Counted from the first letter of the stretch, positions 27,332 through 35,997 are shown. The stretch is 64,000 nucleotides of DNA from Bin87 sp965204905 (GCA_965204905.1 OZ242042.1:186001-250000); one strand, 5' to 3'. Program-made: numbers and translations. Notes: a model not told the origin generated them from the sequence alone.

Positions 27332-28015
27332 CTAGCCGTCCGCGCCCGATTCCTGCGCTACCGGGGCCGGAGATTCCACCATGCTGGGTGGCGGTGGTGG
27401 TGGAGCCTGCCGGCGCTGTTGTGGTCGGTTGGCTTCAATCTCGGCAGCCAACTGCGCCATGATCAGCGTCGTCAGTTCTCGCCGCATCGGGACGTCGTCC
27501 AGATCGCAACCGGCGAACACGTCGAATCCGGGAGACATCGTCTCGATCATCTGCCGCACCCGGGCGCTCCCGTGTCGGGCTGCTACGATCATTCGACTGG
27601 ACTGCGGATCCCTTGCCAATCCGTCGTCTTCGCCCCCCTCCTGTGGTTCCGATATCCGGTCCAGGTCGTCCTCATAGTCCATTCGGTCAACCACGCTCAG
27701 GGCGGCGGTGGCTTCCCGGCGGAACGTGTCCACCACCCGCAGAGTCTCGGCCATTTGGTTCACCATATTGGCTGCGCTGGAGATTATCCCCGGAAGATTC
27801 CCCTGCGCCTGATTTGCCGCCTCCAGGGCGACGCGGGCGCGTTCCAGGGCGTCCTCCCGGTGGCGCTCGCGCTCTTCAAGCCTTTGCAGCAGGCTCACTT
27901 GTTCCCGCAGCGTAGGCGCTTCCGAAGCCAGCGATTCCAGCCTTTCGACGTAGGCCGCAGCTTCTTCGGCTTTGCGCAGTCGTTCAGCCAGTTCGTTGGA
28001 AAATTGGTCTGGCAT
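27332..28015 (-). CDS. Coiled-coil protein, hypothetical
   Basis: 227 residues. Residues ~5-75 are heptad-rich (ELAERLRKAEEAAAYVERLE, LREQVSLLQRLEERERHRED), predicting a coiled coil. The middle part (FRREATAALSVVDRMDYEDD) is acidic, and a Pro-rich tail (APPPPPPSMVESPAPV) is disordered. There is no signal peptide or membrane helix. It sits upstream of the FtsX permease pair on the same strand with a 106-bp gap containing a palindrome, so a link to that transporter is possible but unproven. Confidence 0.6.
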   Translation of the reverse strand: MPDQFSNELAERLRKAEEAAAYVERLESLASEAPTLREQVSLLQRLEERERHREDALERARVALEAANQAQGNLPGIISSAANMVNQMAETLRVVDTFRREATAALSVVDRMDYEDDLDRISEPQEGGEDDGLARDPQSSRMIVAARHGSARVRQMIETMSPGFDVFAGCDLDDVPMRRELTTLIMAQLAAEIEANRPQQRRQAPPPPPPSMVESPAPVAQESGADG

Positions 28016-28066
28016 TATTTTGTTCCTTCCTGTTCCCCAGCCTTGGGCTGCTCGGTAGTGCGGTTT

Positions 28067-28103
28067 TTGTATTGACCGGAGCGCCGGCGCGTTGTCAATA
28101 CAA
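28067..28103. promoter_or_regulatory. Nested inverted repeat between divergent genes
   Basis: Perfect 10-bp arms TTGTATTGAC (28067-28076) and GTCAATACAA (28094-28103) enclose the palindrome GCGCCGGCGC (28081-28090). It lies between genes read leftward from 28015 and rightward from 28264. It could be an operator for a dimeric repressor or a transcript end; position favours an operator. Confidence 0.4.
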
Positions 28104-28263
28104 CGGGCGAGCCGCCGCCGCTCCCGATAACGCCGTTTTTATACCAAAGCAGCCTCTAACCGCGAGCGATAACCCGTATGCTGATTTCTGTAGTTTTTGA
28201 GGATGTGACCAACGCCGCCATCCTGTTGTACCATGCGTCCAAATCTGACGGGAGCCTCTCAAC

Positions 28264-30621
28264 ATGACCGCAACCGCCGTTAGCCCCGCCAACATCACCG
28301 CCACCGACCTGCTGGCCGCCGTCCCGTCCATGGACGGCGAGCTCAGCCTGCCCGGCCTCCGCGACACCGTCACCGTTTGGCGCGACAACCTGGGCATCCC
28401 CCACGTCCGCGCCGCCAACGAGCATGATGCCTGGTTCGCTCAGGGATTCGTCACCGCCCAGGACCGTCTGTGGGCTATGGAATTCGACCGCCGCCGGGCC
28501 GTGGGCCGTTGGGCCGAGGCCGCCGGCGCGTCCGCCGTAGGCCAGGACATGCAGATCCGCCGCCACCGGCTGGAAGATTCCGCCCGCGCCGACTACGCTG
28601 CCGCCGGCCCGCGCGCCCGCGCCATGCTCGACGCCTACGCCGCCGGCGTCAACGCCTTCATCAACAGCGATGCGCCCCTGCCCGTGGAGTACGCCATCAC
28701 CGGCATCGATCCCGAACCGTGGGAACCCTGGCACAGCCTCGCCATCTACAAAGTCCGCCATATCTTCATGGGCGTGTTCGAGAGCAAGGCGTGGCGCGCC
28801 CGGCTGGTCAAGGAACTGGGACCCGAACGCGCCGCCGAACTCTTCCCGTCCTATCCGCCGGGCCAACCCATCATCATTCCCACCGGCGCCGACTACGACG
28901 GCCCGGTGGACATCGGCCTCCAGCAGATGCTCGAAGCCGCCGCCGACCTCAACTTCATCGGCGAGACCGATAGCGGCTCCAATTCGTGGGTGATCTCCGG
29001 CGATCTCACCGCCACCGGCAAGCCCATCCTGGCCGGCGATAGCCATCGCGGGCTGGACACTCCCAGCGTCTATTACCAGAACCACATCGCCTGCGACACG
29101 TTCGACGTCATCGGCGTCTCCTTCGCCGGCCTGCCCGGGTTCCCCCATTTCGGCCACAACGGACACGTCGCCTGGTGCGTAACCCACACCGCGGCCGATT
29201 ACCAGGACCTGTACATCGAGCGTTTCAACGACGCCGACGCATCCCTGTACCAGCGGGATGAGGACTGGTTCAACGCCGACGTGCGCGACGAGGTTATCAA
29301 GGTGCGAGACGGGGCGGACGTTCACATCCGCACTTGGGCGACGCATCACGGCCCCGTGGTCGGCGGCGATCCCATGACCGGCTACGCCCTCGCCCTCCGC
29401 TACACCGCCGGCGACGGCCCCGACCCGTGGACCGACATCCTCTGCTCCATGCTGGACGCCCACTCTGTTCCCGAACTCGCCGACGCCATGAACGGTTGGG
29501 TTGATCCCGTCAACAATTTCGTCATGGCCGACTCTGCCGGCAACTTCGGATACCAGTGTCGCGGCGAAATCCCCCGTCGCCCTGGCGACGCGCCCGCGCC
29601 GTTGCCCTTCGCCGGCTGGGATGGGGAACACGAATGGCAGGGCTCCATTCCCTTCGAGGATCTGCCTCGCAACATCAATCCGCCCGAGGGTTATATCGCC
29701 ACCGCCAACAACCGACCCGTCGTCGCCGATTACCCTTACTACATCTCCATGGACTTCGCTCCCGGCTACCGGGCGATGCGCGTCACCCACGGCATCAAGT
29801 CCCTCAAGAATCCGTCCGCCAACGACATGGGCCGCATCCACGCCGAGCGGTTGTCGCTGCCCGCCCAAACCTACCTGGCAGCCCTGTCGAAACTCATGCA
29901 ACCTTCCGACTCCCACACCGCAGCCGCCCTGCGCCGGCTGCGTGGTTGGTCCGGCAGCATGGACCCCGACGCTGTGGAACCAACCATCTACAGCGCCATG
30001 CGCGACGCCCTGATCTGGCGACTGCTGAAGCATAACCTCGGCGAACGCCTGGCCGCGCTGGCCTGGGAGCCTGTGGATCGCGGACGCGGCGTGTTTTTCA
30101 ACCGCTTCCGCAATCTCGTCACCGATGCCATCGCGTCCAACGATACCGCGCTGTTGCCCCAAGGCGTAACCTGGCAGACCGCGTTGAGCGCAGCGTTGGA
30201 CGAGGGAGTTCGCACGTTGAGCGTAAAGTTGGGGCGAAACCAGGAAAACTGGGCTTGGAGCCAGGTCCACCGCACGCGCCCGCAGCATCCCTTATCCCTC
30301 GCCGACCCGAAACTCGCTCCCGTCCTGGACCCGCCGCGAATCTCTACGGGCGGCGACGCTGACACGCCGTGGGCTGGCTCATACGCCCCGGCCGACTTCG
30401 CGACTCTGGCGGGTATGTCCGTGTTTCGATACGCCTACGACCCGGCCGATTGGGAGCGTTCCCTCTGGGCCGTCCCATTGGGCGCGTCCGGCCATCCTGG
30501 CAGCCCCCACTACGCTGACCAGGCCGAGATGTGGAGCCACGTCCGCATGGCCCCCATGATGTACGGCTGGGAACGCATCGCCGGACACGCTGAAACTACG
30601 CAGATGCTGCGCCCTTCGTAG
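28264..30621 (+). CDS. Penicillin acylase family Ntn-hydrolase
   Basis: 785 residues, as expected for an uncleaved precursor of a penicillin G acylase/aculeacin acylase/acyl-homoserine-lactone acylase-type enzyme. Seen: VWRDNLGIPHVRAANEHDAW and FVTAQDRLWAMEFDRRRAVG in the alpha chain, then DSGSNSWVISG, where S239 after Gly is the expected self-cleaving nucleophile, followed by GKPILAGDSHRGL. The beta-chain oxyanion and core motifs HHGPVVGG and VDPVNNFVMADSAGNFGY are visible. No clear signal peptide is seen, unlike many periplasmic relatives. Substrate unknown; amide bonds in acylated compounds are likely. Confidence 0.92.
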   Translation: MTATAVSPANITATDLLAAVPSMDGELSLPGLRDTVTVWRDNLGIPHVRAANEHDAWFAQGFVTAQDRLWAMEFDRRRAVGRWAEAAGASAVGQDMQIRRHRLEDSARADYAAAGPRARAMLDAYAAGVNAFINSDAPLPVEYAITGIDPEPWEPWHSLAIYKVRHIFMGVFESKAWRARLVKELGPERAAELFPSYPPGQPIIIPTGADYDGPVDIGLQQMLEAAADLNFIGETDSGSNSWVISGDLTATGKPILAGDSHRGLDTPSVYYQNHIACDTFDVIGVSFAGLPGFPHFGHNGHVAWCVTHTAADYQDLYIERFNDADASLYQRDEDWFNADVRDEVIKVRDGADVHIRTWATHHGPVVGGDPMTGYALALRYTAGDGPDPWTDILCSMLDAHSVPELADAMNGWVDPVNNFVMADSAGNFGYQCRGEIPRRPGDAPAPLPFAGWDGEHEWQGSIPFEDLPRNINPPEGYIATANNRPVVADYPYYISMDFAPGYRAMRVTHGIKSLKNPSANDMGRIHAERLSLPAQTYLAALSKLMQPSDSHTAAALRRLRGWSGSMDPDAVEPTIYSAMRDALIWRLLKHNLGERLAALAWEPVDRGRGVFFNRFRNLVTDAIASNDTALLPQGVTWQTALSAALDEGVRTLSVKLGRNQENWAWSQVHRTRPQHPLSLADPKLAPVLDPPRISTGGDADTPWAGSYAPADFATLAGMSVFRYAYDPADWERSLWAVPLGASGHPGSPHYADQAEMWSHVRMAPMMYGWERIAGHAETTQMLRPS

Positions 30622-30672
30622 GGCCCGAGACGCGGGGCGACTGATCCGCTATCGGCCCGCGTCAATCTCCAA

Positions 30673-31005
30673 TCAATCGTCCAGCAGGATGTACACCGCG
30701 CCCGACGGGCTCAGGTCGTGGTGCGAATGGCCTTTGCCGGTAACGTCTTCCATCAGCCTGATGTCCCCGGCCCGCAGCACCCGTTTCGCGCCATCGCTGG
30801 CGCCGATCTCCACCTCGCCCGACAGGTGGATGATCAGCCTCCGCTCTGGCAGAGGGTGGAAGTCCATCTGCCGAGACCCGTCAAACTCCTGCACCCGCAC
30901 CTCTGACACATTAATCAGCGCTCCCAGCTCAGGATGCTCCTCCAGATTCAGGTCCTCGATGTGGCTCTCGCCGTCTGAGCCCGAAAATACCCGGTATATA
31001 GCCAT
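30673..31005 (-). CDS. Cupin-like small protein
   Basis: 110 residues. A single beta-barrel cupin is suggested by RQMDFHPLPERRLIIHLSGE, then ASDGAKRVLRAGDIRLMEDV and GKGHSHHDLSPSGAVYILLD, which together give the two cupin motifs with His residues (HSHH) in motif 2. Motif 1 is incomplete (single His, no H-x-H), so metal binding is uncertain. It could be an isomerase/dioxygenase-like or a sensor domain. It lies upstream-to-downstream with the LLM gene (31037) on the same strand and 31 bp from it, so both are probably co-transcribed. Confidence 0.75.
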   Translation of the reverse strand: MAIYRVFSGSDGESHIEDLNLEEHPELGALINVSEVRVQEFDGSRQMDFHPLPERRLIIHLSGEVEIGASDGAKRVLRAGDIRLMEDVTGKGHSHHDLSPSGAVYILLDD

Positions 31006-31036
31006 CGTTCCTCTCTACATTCCTGTGATCGCTGCG

Positions 31037-32044
31037 CTAGTCCTCACGCAAATGCGGCGCGACCCGCTCGGCGAACAGCTCCAGGTTGGCGACCCCATTA
31101 GCCAGCGGCATCCCCGGCCACATCATCCTGAAGCAGCCGTGGGACATTCCTAGTTCCCGGTATCGTGTCAGTTCCTCAACTACTTCGTCGGGACTTCCAA
31201 TCACAAAGCGGTCCCGTGCCAGGTCCTCAAACGGCTCCCGGAAGTTCTCCTCGCCCGGCAATGCCTTGTCCTGTCCCCACTGGGCGTAGGCTTCGTACTT
31301 CCCTCCCAGGTACGGGGCTGCGCTGGCGAATGCCTCCTCATGCGTCCGCCCCACAAACACCTCCCTGCCCAGCGGCAACCGATCCGGCGCGCCCGAATCC
31401 GACGCGCCGGCGGCCTCGTGGTACATCTCCACCTGTTGGCTGATGGTATCGAACTTCGCGTGAGGGTTCACGTACCAGGTATAGCCCATCCGCGCGGCGC
31501 GGGTGATGGCCGCGTCGCTATTGGCGGCCACCCACACCGGCGGGGGTTGCTGCACTGGCCGCAGCATCAACTGGGCGTCCCGAAGCTGGAAATACTGGCC
31601 GTCGTAGTTGACTCTCTCGCCCGACCACAGCAGGCGCATCGCCTCCAGGCACTCCAGGTAGCGGTTGACGCGGGTGCGACGCGGCACGCCGAAGTTGTCG
31701 TACTCCTCGTCCCGGTAGCCCAGCGCCGCCGACAGCGTGAAGTTACCGCCGGTTATCACGTCCATCGTCGCCACCCGTTCCGCCAGATCCACCGGATGAT
31801 GCAGGGGCACCAGCATCGTCGCCACCAGCCCCATGCCGCGCGCCTCGGCAGAAATGCGCGCCAGCAACGGCATGGTCTGCAACTGTTGGTACGGATCGGT
31901 CAAATAGTGCTGGCCCTGATAGACCATGTCAAAGCCCAAGTCCCGCGCCGCGCCCACGTAGGAGCAGATGTCGGCAAAGGCTTGCTGCATATCCGCGCCG
32001 GCCGGCTGCTGGGCGATAGCGGAAAGTGAGACTCCGAATTTCAT
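31037..32044 (-). CDS. LLM-class flavin-dependent oxidoreductase
   Basis: 335 residues of the luciferase-like monooxygenase family: MKFGVSLSAIAQQP at the start, FDMVYQGQHYLTDPYQQLQT in place of the usual xEHH segment, LVPLHHPVDLAERVATMDVI and GGNFTLSAALGYRDEEYDNF, then RPVQQPPPVWVAANSDAAI and DRFVIGSPDEVVEELTRY. The xxQHY variant of the active-site His stretch differs from the other paralogues, so its substrate may differ. Likely co-transcribed with the downstream cupin gene. Confidence 0.9.
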   Translation of the reverse strand: MKFGVSLSAIAQQPAGADMQQAFADICSYVGAARDLGFDMVYQGQHYLTDPYQQLQTMPLLARISAEARGMGLVATMLVPLHHPVDLAERVATMDVITGGNFTLSAALGYRDEEYDNFGVPRRTRVNRYLECLEAMRLLWSGERVNYDGQYFQLRDAQLMLRPVQQPPPVWVAANSDAAITRAARMGYTWYVNPHAKFDTISQQVEMYHEAAGASDSGAPDRLPLGREVFVGRTHEEAFASAAPYLGGKYEAYAQWGQDKALPGEENFREPFEDLARDRFVIGSPDEVVEELTRYRELGMSHGCFRMMWPGMPLANGVANLELFAERVAPHLRED

Positions 32045-32058
32045 GGAATATCTCCAAA

Positions 32059-32150
32059 CATTACAGTCATTCCGGCGAAAGCCGGAATCCAGGAAATCCT
32101 GAACAGGAACAGTGCCCGGATTCCCGCCTGCACGGGAATGACGGGGGTGT
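32059..32150. repeat. ATTCC-type palindromic repeat
   Basis: TCATTCCGGCGAAAGCCGGA is followed by a second inverted unit (GATTCCCGCCTGCACGGGAA, TGACGGG). Same family as the units at ~11930-11975. It fills the gap between two leftward genes and may fold as a transcript-end hairpin. Confidence 0.6.
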
Positions 32151-32166
32151 TTTGAGTCGTTAACAG

Positions 32167-32637
32167 TTAAGCGGTCAGGTGATTACCCAGCAGATCGATG
32201 GCAGCCTGTACTGCCCCGTGCTTGGTGGCGTCGCGGTCGCCGCCCACGCGAATCTCGATGGCCGCGTCCTCGCCGTCCTTCACGGCCAATCCGATCCAAA
32301 ACGTGCCGATGGGCAACCCGCTGCGGCCCGCCGCCGGTCCGGTCACGCCGGTGGTGGACAGCGCGTAATCCGTTCCCGTCAGTTCAAGCGCGCCCCGGGC
32401 CATGGCAATCGCCATCTCCCTACTGACGCTGCCTGCTGTCTCATAGAGTTCATCGGGTACACCCAGTATCTTCTCCTTCAAGCCGCCGGTATAGGCCACC
32501 ACGCCGCCGGGAAAGAACCGGGACGCTCCCGGAATAGTGCCCAGCGTGTATCCCAACAACCCGTTGGTGCAGGCTTCCGCCACCGATACCGTTTGTCCGC
32601 GTTCCAGCAGGATTTCTGCGACCTGTCTGACTTCCAC
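32167..32637 (-). CDS. CinA C-terminal-type amidase (NMN deamidase-like)
   Basis: 156 residues corresponding to the stand-alone CinA C-terminal/PncC domain, which deamidates nicotinamide mononucleotide to nicotinate mononucleotide in NAD recycling. Seen: VSVAEACTNGLLGYTLGTIP with the nucleophile region, GASRFFPGGVVAYTGGLKE, and DYALSTTGVTGPAAGRSGLP with GTFWIGLA. The usual active-site AES(C/T)TGG is here AEACTNG, so Ser is replaced by Ala in the usual 'AES' position; the following Thr is retained. It may complement the nicotinate phosphoribosyltransferase at 8520. Activity uncertain because of this change. Confidence 0.85.
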   Translation of the reverse strand: MEVRQVAEILLERGQTVSVAEACTNGLLGYTLGTIPGASRFFPGGVVAYTGGLKEKILGVPDELYETAGSVSREMAIAMARGALELTGTDYALSTTGVTGPAAGRSGLPIGTFWIGLAVKDGEDAAIEIRVGGDRDATKHGAVQAAIDLLGNHLTA

Positions 32638-32655
32638 GATTTCGCCTCCTGATAC

Positions 32656-32713
32656 TCCCTCTCCCTTGATGAGAGGGTTGGGCCCGCCCGTACTTGATAC
32701 GGGGGTGAGGGTG
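32656..32713. repeat. CCCTCTCCC hairpin repeat, interrupted
   Basis: CCCTCTCCC and GAGAGGG arms, followed by a GGGCCCGCCCGTACTTGATA stretch and then GGGTGAGGGTGATGG, so the tail of the element has a ~20-bp insertion compared with the copies at 16789 and 61768. It lies between two leftward genes. Confidence 0.55.
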
Positions 32714-32725
32714 ATGGCTTGGAAT

Positions 32726-33049
32726 CTAAACGTCCATCATCTTGTCCGGCGTCATCAGCTCCATGAACTCGATGCGATTGCTCTCCACCAGCGGGCGGAT
32801 CTGCGCGCCGACCTCCAAGGCGGCCGGGGGCAGTGAATGCCCGCCGCGCATGGGCGACATCAACGCTTCGTCCGTCCATTCGAGGATTACCACGTCGGTC
32901 TCGCCCGGAACCGTAGCCCCGTTGAAATACACCTTGAACTCGCTGCGCTGGCCGGCGTCATGGTAAATCTGCGCCTGCTTCTGCAGCAGGCTGGCGACGC
33001 GGCGAGCCTCACCGGGCTTGGTCTTGAAGATTCTCCTCAGTACGTACAT
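32726..33049 (-). CDS. Small alpha/beta-barrel protein (ABM/NIPSNAP-like)
   Basis: 107 residues starting MYVLRRIFKTKPGEARRVAS. A strand, then a helix (LLQKQAQIYHDAGQRSEF), more strands (FKVYFNGATVPGETDVVILE) and a second helix match a dimeric alpha-beta barrel domain as in antibiotic-biosynthesis-monooxygenase (ABM) or NIPSNAP proteins. Function unknown; such proteins often act as small cofactor-free or heme-linked oxygenases or as sensors. Runs in a leftward gene group between the TlyA region and the CinA-type gene. Confidence 0.65.
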   Translation of the reverse strand: MYVLRRIFKTKPGEARRVASLLQKQAQIYHDAGQRSEFKVYFNGATVPGETDVVILEWTDEALMSPMRGGHSLPPAALEVGAQIRPLVESNRIEFMELMTPDKMMDV

Positions 33050-33087
33050 GTCACTCTCCCTGTTGGCTTTTTAGTGAGGATAACAAA

Positions 33088-33660
33088 TCAGCAGGCGTCC
33101 GGGTTTTCCGATGCGCCGTTGCCGTTGGCAGGTCCGTTTCTGCGTTCCAGCAGACTGAGCAGCCGGTTGTTCAGCTCAAGGTTCTGCGCCATCAGGCCGG
33201 CCAGCAACTGCTGATTCTGCTCGGCCAGACTAATGAATTGCTGCCGTTCCTGTTCTTGCCGTTGCCGTTCCTGTTCTTGGCGGACACGCTCTTGTTCCTG
33301 GCGAGCACGCTCTTGTTCGCGCTGTGTCCGTTCGTACTCACGGTCGGCGCGCCATTCCTCCAGTGCTTTGTTCAGCCTGGCATCGCTGGCTTCCCGCGCT
33401 TTTTTCAGCTCATCCTGCCACTGGCGGCGTTCCTCAACGCGTTCTTTGGTTTCTTCAAATCTGAAAAACATATCGGTCGCTCCTACAAATGCAAAGGCGC
33501 CCAGAACTGCCGCCGAATGCCCGATGCACGCCGAAAATATATCAGGTAGATCTCGGCCGGCGTCCGTGTAGATTCTAATGGTGGCGTACAACACTCCAGC
33601 CACTGCGCCCAGCGCTAGAGCTATGTACACCAGCCCGGGCAATGTGAAACGCGCTCTCAC
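33088..33660 (-). CDS. Membrane protein with Gln/Glu/Arg-rich coiled coil
   Basis: 190 residues. Two membrane helices near the N-terminus (LPGLVYIALALGAVAGVLYA and IGHSAAVLGAFAFVGATDMF) precede a long charged coiled coil built of repeats such as QERARQEQERVRQEQERQRQ, and end with NQQLLAGLMAQNLELNNRL. It would be a membrane-anchored coiled-coil protein. The coding sequence contains a near-tandem DNA repeat (CAAGAG/GTTCCTG units) prone to expansion. It lies six bp downstream of tlyA in the same direction. Confidence 0.65.
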   Translation of the reverse strand: MRARFTLPGLVYIALALGAVAGVLYATIRIYTDAGRDLPDIFSACIGHSAAVLGAFAFVGATDMFFRFEETKERVEERRQWQDELKKAREASDARLNKALEEWRADREYERTQREQERARQEQERVRQEQERQRQEQERQQFISLAEQNQQLLAGLMAQNLELNNRLLSLLERRNGPANGNGASENPDAC

Positions 33661-33666
33661 CCCGAA

Positions 33667-34446
33667 TTATACCCCTTTCCGCAGCAACGCTAAAAACTCC
33701 CGGTTGCCGGCGTCCCCCGTGATTGGGGATGCAATCGTGTCCAGCAGGGCCACGTCTTCCCGCGCCGCCAGCCAATCCTGAACGCGCCACAAAATATCCG
33801 CTCGCAGCGTTTCGTCGCGCACCACGCCGCCCTTGCCCACCTCACCCCGTCGAGCCTCAAACTGTGGCTTGATGAGTACGATCCCGAAACCGCCGGCCTT
33901 CAGCCAACCCAGTGGCTCCGGCAATGCCATCGTCAGCGATATGAACGATACATCCATCACCAGCAGATCCACGCTCTCCGGCAGGTCAAAGGGATAACGC
34001 ACGTTGACCCTTTCCATGCACACCACTCGCGGATCGCTGCGCAGCCGGTAGTGCAGCTGACCGTAGCCCACGTCCACCGCGTACACCCGGCTCACTCCAC
34101 GCTGCAACAGGCAGTCGGTGAACCCGCCGGTGGACGCGCCCACGTCCAACGCGGTGATGCCGTCCAGCGCTATCCCATAATCGTCCGCCCACGTATCCAG
34201 CCCGTGGGCCAGCTTGACGCCGCCGCGACTGACGTAGGGCAATCGTGCCCGCACTTCCAGCGGCGTTTCGGGATTGAGAAACGTGCCGGCCTTCTGCACC
34301 GGCCCGGTGGGCGCGACGACCGCTCCCGCCATGATGAGCGCCTGCGCCTCTTCCCTGCTATCCACCAACCCCCGCTCCACCAGCAGCACGTCTGCCCGTT
34401 GGCGGCCGGCCCGTCGTTTGGATCCCGGTCGGTCCGGAGATGGCAT
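33667..34446 (-). CDS. tlyA: TlyA family rRNA 2'-O-methyltransferase
   Basis: 259 residues: an N-terminal S4 RNA-binding domain (RADVLLVERGLVDSREEAQA) and an FtsJ-like Rossmann methyltransferase domain with the SAM motif DVGASTGGFTDCLLQ, a YAVDVGYGQL motif, the conserved LVMDVSFISL stretch and IVLIKPQFEA, which supply the K-D-K-type catalytic set. TlyA methylates cytidines in 16S/23S rRNA in related bacteria and affects capreomycin susceptibility. It starts 11 bp after the enoyl-CoA hydratase stop in the same direction, so they are likely co-transcribed. Confidence 0.92.
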   Translation of the reverse strand: MPSPDRPGSKRRAGRQRADVLLVERGLVDSREEAQALIMAGAVVAPTGPVQKAGTFLNPETPLEVRARLPYVSRGGVKLAHGLDTWADDYGIALDGITALDVGASTGGFTDCLLQRGVSRVYAVDVGYGQLHYRLRSDPRVVCMERVNVRYPFDLPESVDLLVMDVSFISLTMALPEPLGWLKAGGFGIVLIKPQFEARRGEVGKGGVVRDETLRADILWRVQDWLAAREDVALLDTIASPITGDAGNREFLALLRKGV

Positions 34447-34457
34447 GGTGGCCGCGC

Positions 34458-35297
34458 TTATTCCCCGATGAATTCCGGTCGCCGCTTTTCCAGAAAGGCC
34501 CTGAACCCTTCGTGGTAGTCTCGCGTATCGAACTGGGTCAACGGCAGGTCGGCTTCTTCCGGCGTCAGGTCCAGCGACGGCTTGGCCAGCACCTGGTTGA
34601 GCGTCTTCTTGTTCACCGCGTGGGACAACGGGGCCAGGTTAGCGATATCCGACGCCAGCTTGTAGGTCACCTCTTCCAGCTTTTCCGACGGCACAACCTG
34701 GTTGACCAGGCCGATTCGCAACGCCTCGTCGGCGTCCAGCAACCGCCCGGACAGCAGGATGTACAGCGCGTTACCCTTGCCCACCAGGTTAACCAGGCCG
34801 TACATCTCCCGGTGGCCAATGGTGATGCCTAATCGAGCCACCGGAATCCCCAACCGGCTGCCCTCGGCGGCGATGCGCAGGTCGGTGGCCACCGCAAGCT
34901 CACATCCCCCGCCGGCCGCAAAGCCGCGGATCATGGAGATTACCGGCGTTCCAATCACAGCCACAGTTTCCAGCAAACCGTCCACGGCGCGGTTGTAAAC
35001 GCGCCCTTTGGTCGAATCGCTGCGATACTCGTCGAAGTCGCTGATGTCCGCGCCGGCCGAGAACGCCTCGCCGCCCGCGCCGGCGATCACCACGCACCGC
35101 ACGTCCCGGTCGGCGTCCAGGTCCCGCATCAGTTCCGTCAGTTGCGTCCACATCGCGAAGGATATGGCGTTGCGCTGCGCGGGGCGATTGATCGTAACCG
35201 TTGCGACAGCGCCGTCCCGCAGCAGCAGGATGTAACCCTCCGGGTCAACCGGTTGTCCTGAAACTGAGTCCAGCGTGGCGGTTGCAGCGTTGGTCAT
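34458..35297 (-). CDS. Enoyl-CoA hydratase/isomerase family
   Basis: 279 residues. The crotonase fold is clear: LLLRDGAVATVTINRPAQRN, AISFAMWTQLTELMRDLDAD, CVVIAGAGGEAFSAGADISD (oxyanion-hole segment), VISMIRGFAAGGGCELAVAT, DLRIAAEGSRLGIPVARLGI and LSGRLLDADEALRIGLVNQV. The catalytic Glu positions of true hydratases fall in the region after the ARLGI motif; I could not place both Glu residues with certainty, so hydratase versus isomerase is open. AGGAGC eight nt before the ATG at 35297 fixes the start. It fits beta-oxidation-like chemistry with the CoA enzymes elsewhere in the window. Confidence 0.9.
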   Translation of the reverse strand: MTNAATATLDSVSGQPVDPEGYILLLRDGAVATVTINRPAQRNAISFAMWTQLTELMRDLDADRDVRCVVIAGAGGEAFSAGADISDFDEYRSDSTKGRVYNRAVDGLLETVAVIGTPVISMIRGFAAGGGCELAVATDLRIAAEGSRLGIPVARLGITIGHREMYGLVNLVGKGNALYILLSGRLLDADEALRIGLVNQVVPSEKLEEVTYKLASDIANLAPLSHAVNKKTLNQVLAKPSLDLTPEEADLPLTQFDTRDYHEGFRAFLEKRRPEFIGE

Positions 35298-35371
35298 CGG
35301 GAGTCGCTCCTGTGGAAAAATCGCCGGCAAGCATAACACAGCAGTCATTCACCCACCCGGCCGCTTTCGCC

Positions 35372-35800
35372 TCACCGCAAAGGGTTGTGCCAGCGCAGGC
35401 CGGGGAAGCGCGCGAAATCTGAATCGCTGGAATGCAGTTCGGCGTCGCGCTCCATGGCCAGGGCGGCGATGTGGGCGTCGGGCACCAAACGGTGGCCGCT
35501 GCCGGGAACGTTCAGATTCTGTCGGAATAGTCTCAGGTGGTCTGCTCCTGGGCTGAGCGGCGCGACGTGGCCGTAGCCAAACCATTCCGCCACGTAATCC
35601 GAAGCCGTAGCGGGGGGTGTGGGAGAACTCATGACCCCGGGTATGGCGATTACTCTGACAAAGCCCGTCGCTACGGTCCACGGCACTCCCACCCGCTCAG
35701 CGCCGTTGAGCAGGTCTTCCCACCATCGGCGGGCGGCATCGTGGAGAAGCGCGTCCGGATTGTGAGCGTAAACCAGCAGGTTGACGTCGGGAACGATCAT
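35372..35800 (-). CDS. PIN-domain toxin (VapC type)
   Basis: 142 residues starting MIVPDVNLLVYAHNPDALLH with the first catalytic Asp in PDVNLLVYA. Further acidic positions are LVPDAHIAALAMERDAELHS and SSDSDFARFPGL, matching the PIN nuclease Asp/Glu set. It overlaps the upstream antitoxin gene by 4 bp, a classic coupled toxin-antitoxin arrangement (antitoxin first). VapC-type PIN toxins cleave tRNA or rRNA. Confidence 0.9.
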   Translation of the reverse strand: MIVPDVNLLVYAHNPDALLHDAARRWWEDLLNGAERVGVPWTVATGFVRVIAIPGVMSSPTPPATASDYVAEWFGYGHVAPLSPGADHLRLFRQNLNVPGSGHRLVPDAHIAALAMERDAELHSSDSDFARFPGLRWHNPLR

Positions 35801-35997
35801 TTTCCCTGGACCCGCTCCTCGTCCTCTTGCAACACCCGGAAATAGCGTGCAACGTCCTCGTCGTGCAGAATCTCTTTGAGAACGCCAGGGTCGCTCAGGT
35901 CGATGGTCAGCATTACCAACGCGCCCTCCGGAAGGGTGATAGCTTCCAAGGGAGTGAGCACTCCGCCGGCGAACCTGGCTTTCACGGTTTTGATCAT
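35797..35997 (-). CDS. Antitoxin, DUF104/AF2212-like
   Basis: 66 residues starting MIKTVKARFAGGVLTPLEAI, the typical DUF104 (AF2212-like) antitoxin N-terminus with GGVLxPLExxxLPEGxxV, followed by an acidic C-terminus (VARYFRVLQEDEERVQGK) that would wrap the toxin. AGGAG eight nt before the ATG at 35997 decides the start over 36051. Pairs with the PIN toxin gene downstream. Confidence 0.88.
   Translation of the reverse strand: MIKTVKARFAGGVLTPLEAITLPEGALVMLTIDLSDPGVLKEILHDEDVARYFRVLQEDEERVQGK

Noticed and set aside
28156..30288. Minus-strand ORF of 710 residues
   Set aside because: Opposite-strand shadow of the penicillin acylase-type gene: Gly/His/Val-rich without any motif.
33238..33400. 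CRISPR-like or minisatellite repeat
   Set aside because: The repetitive DNA encodes the QERxRQEQ coiled coil and is in frame in a real gene.
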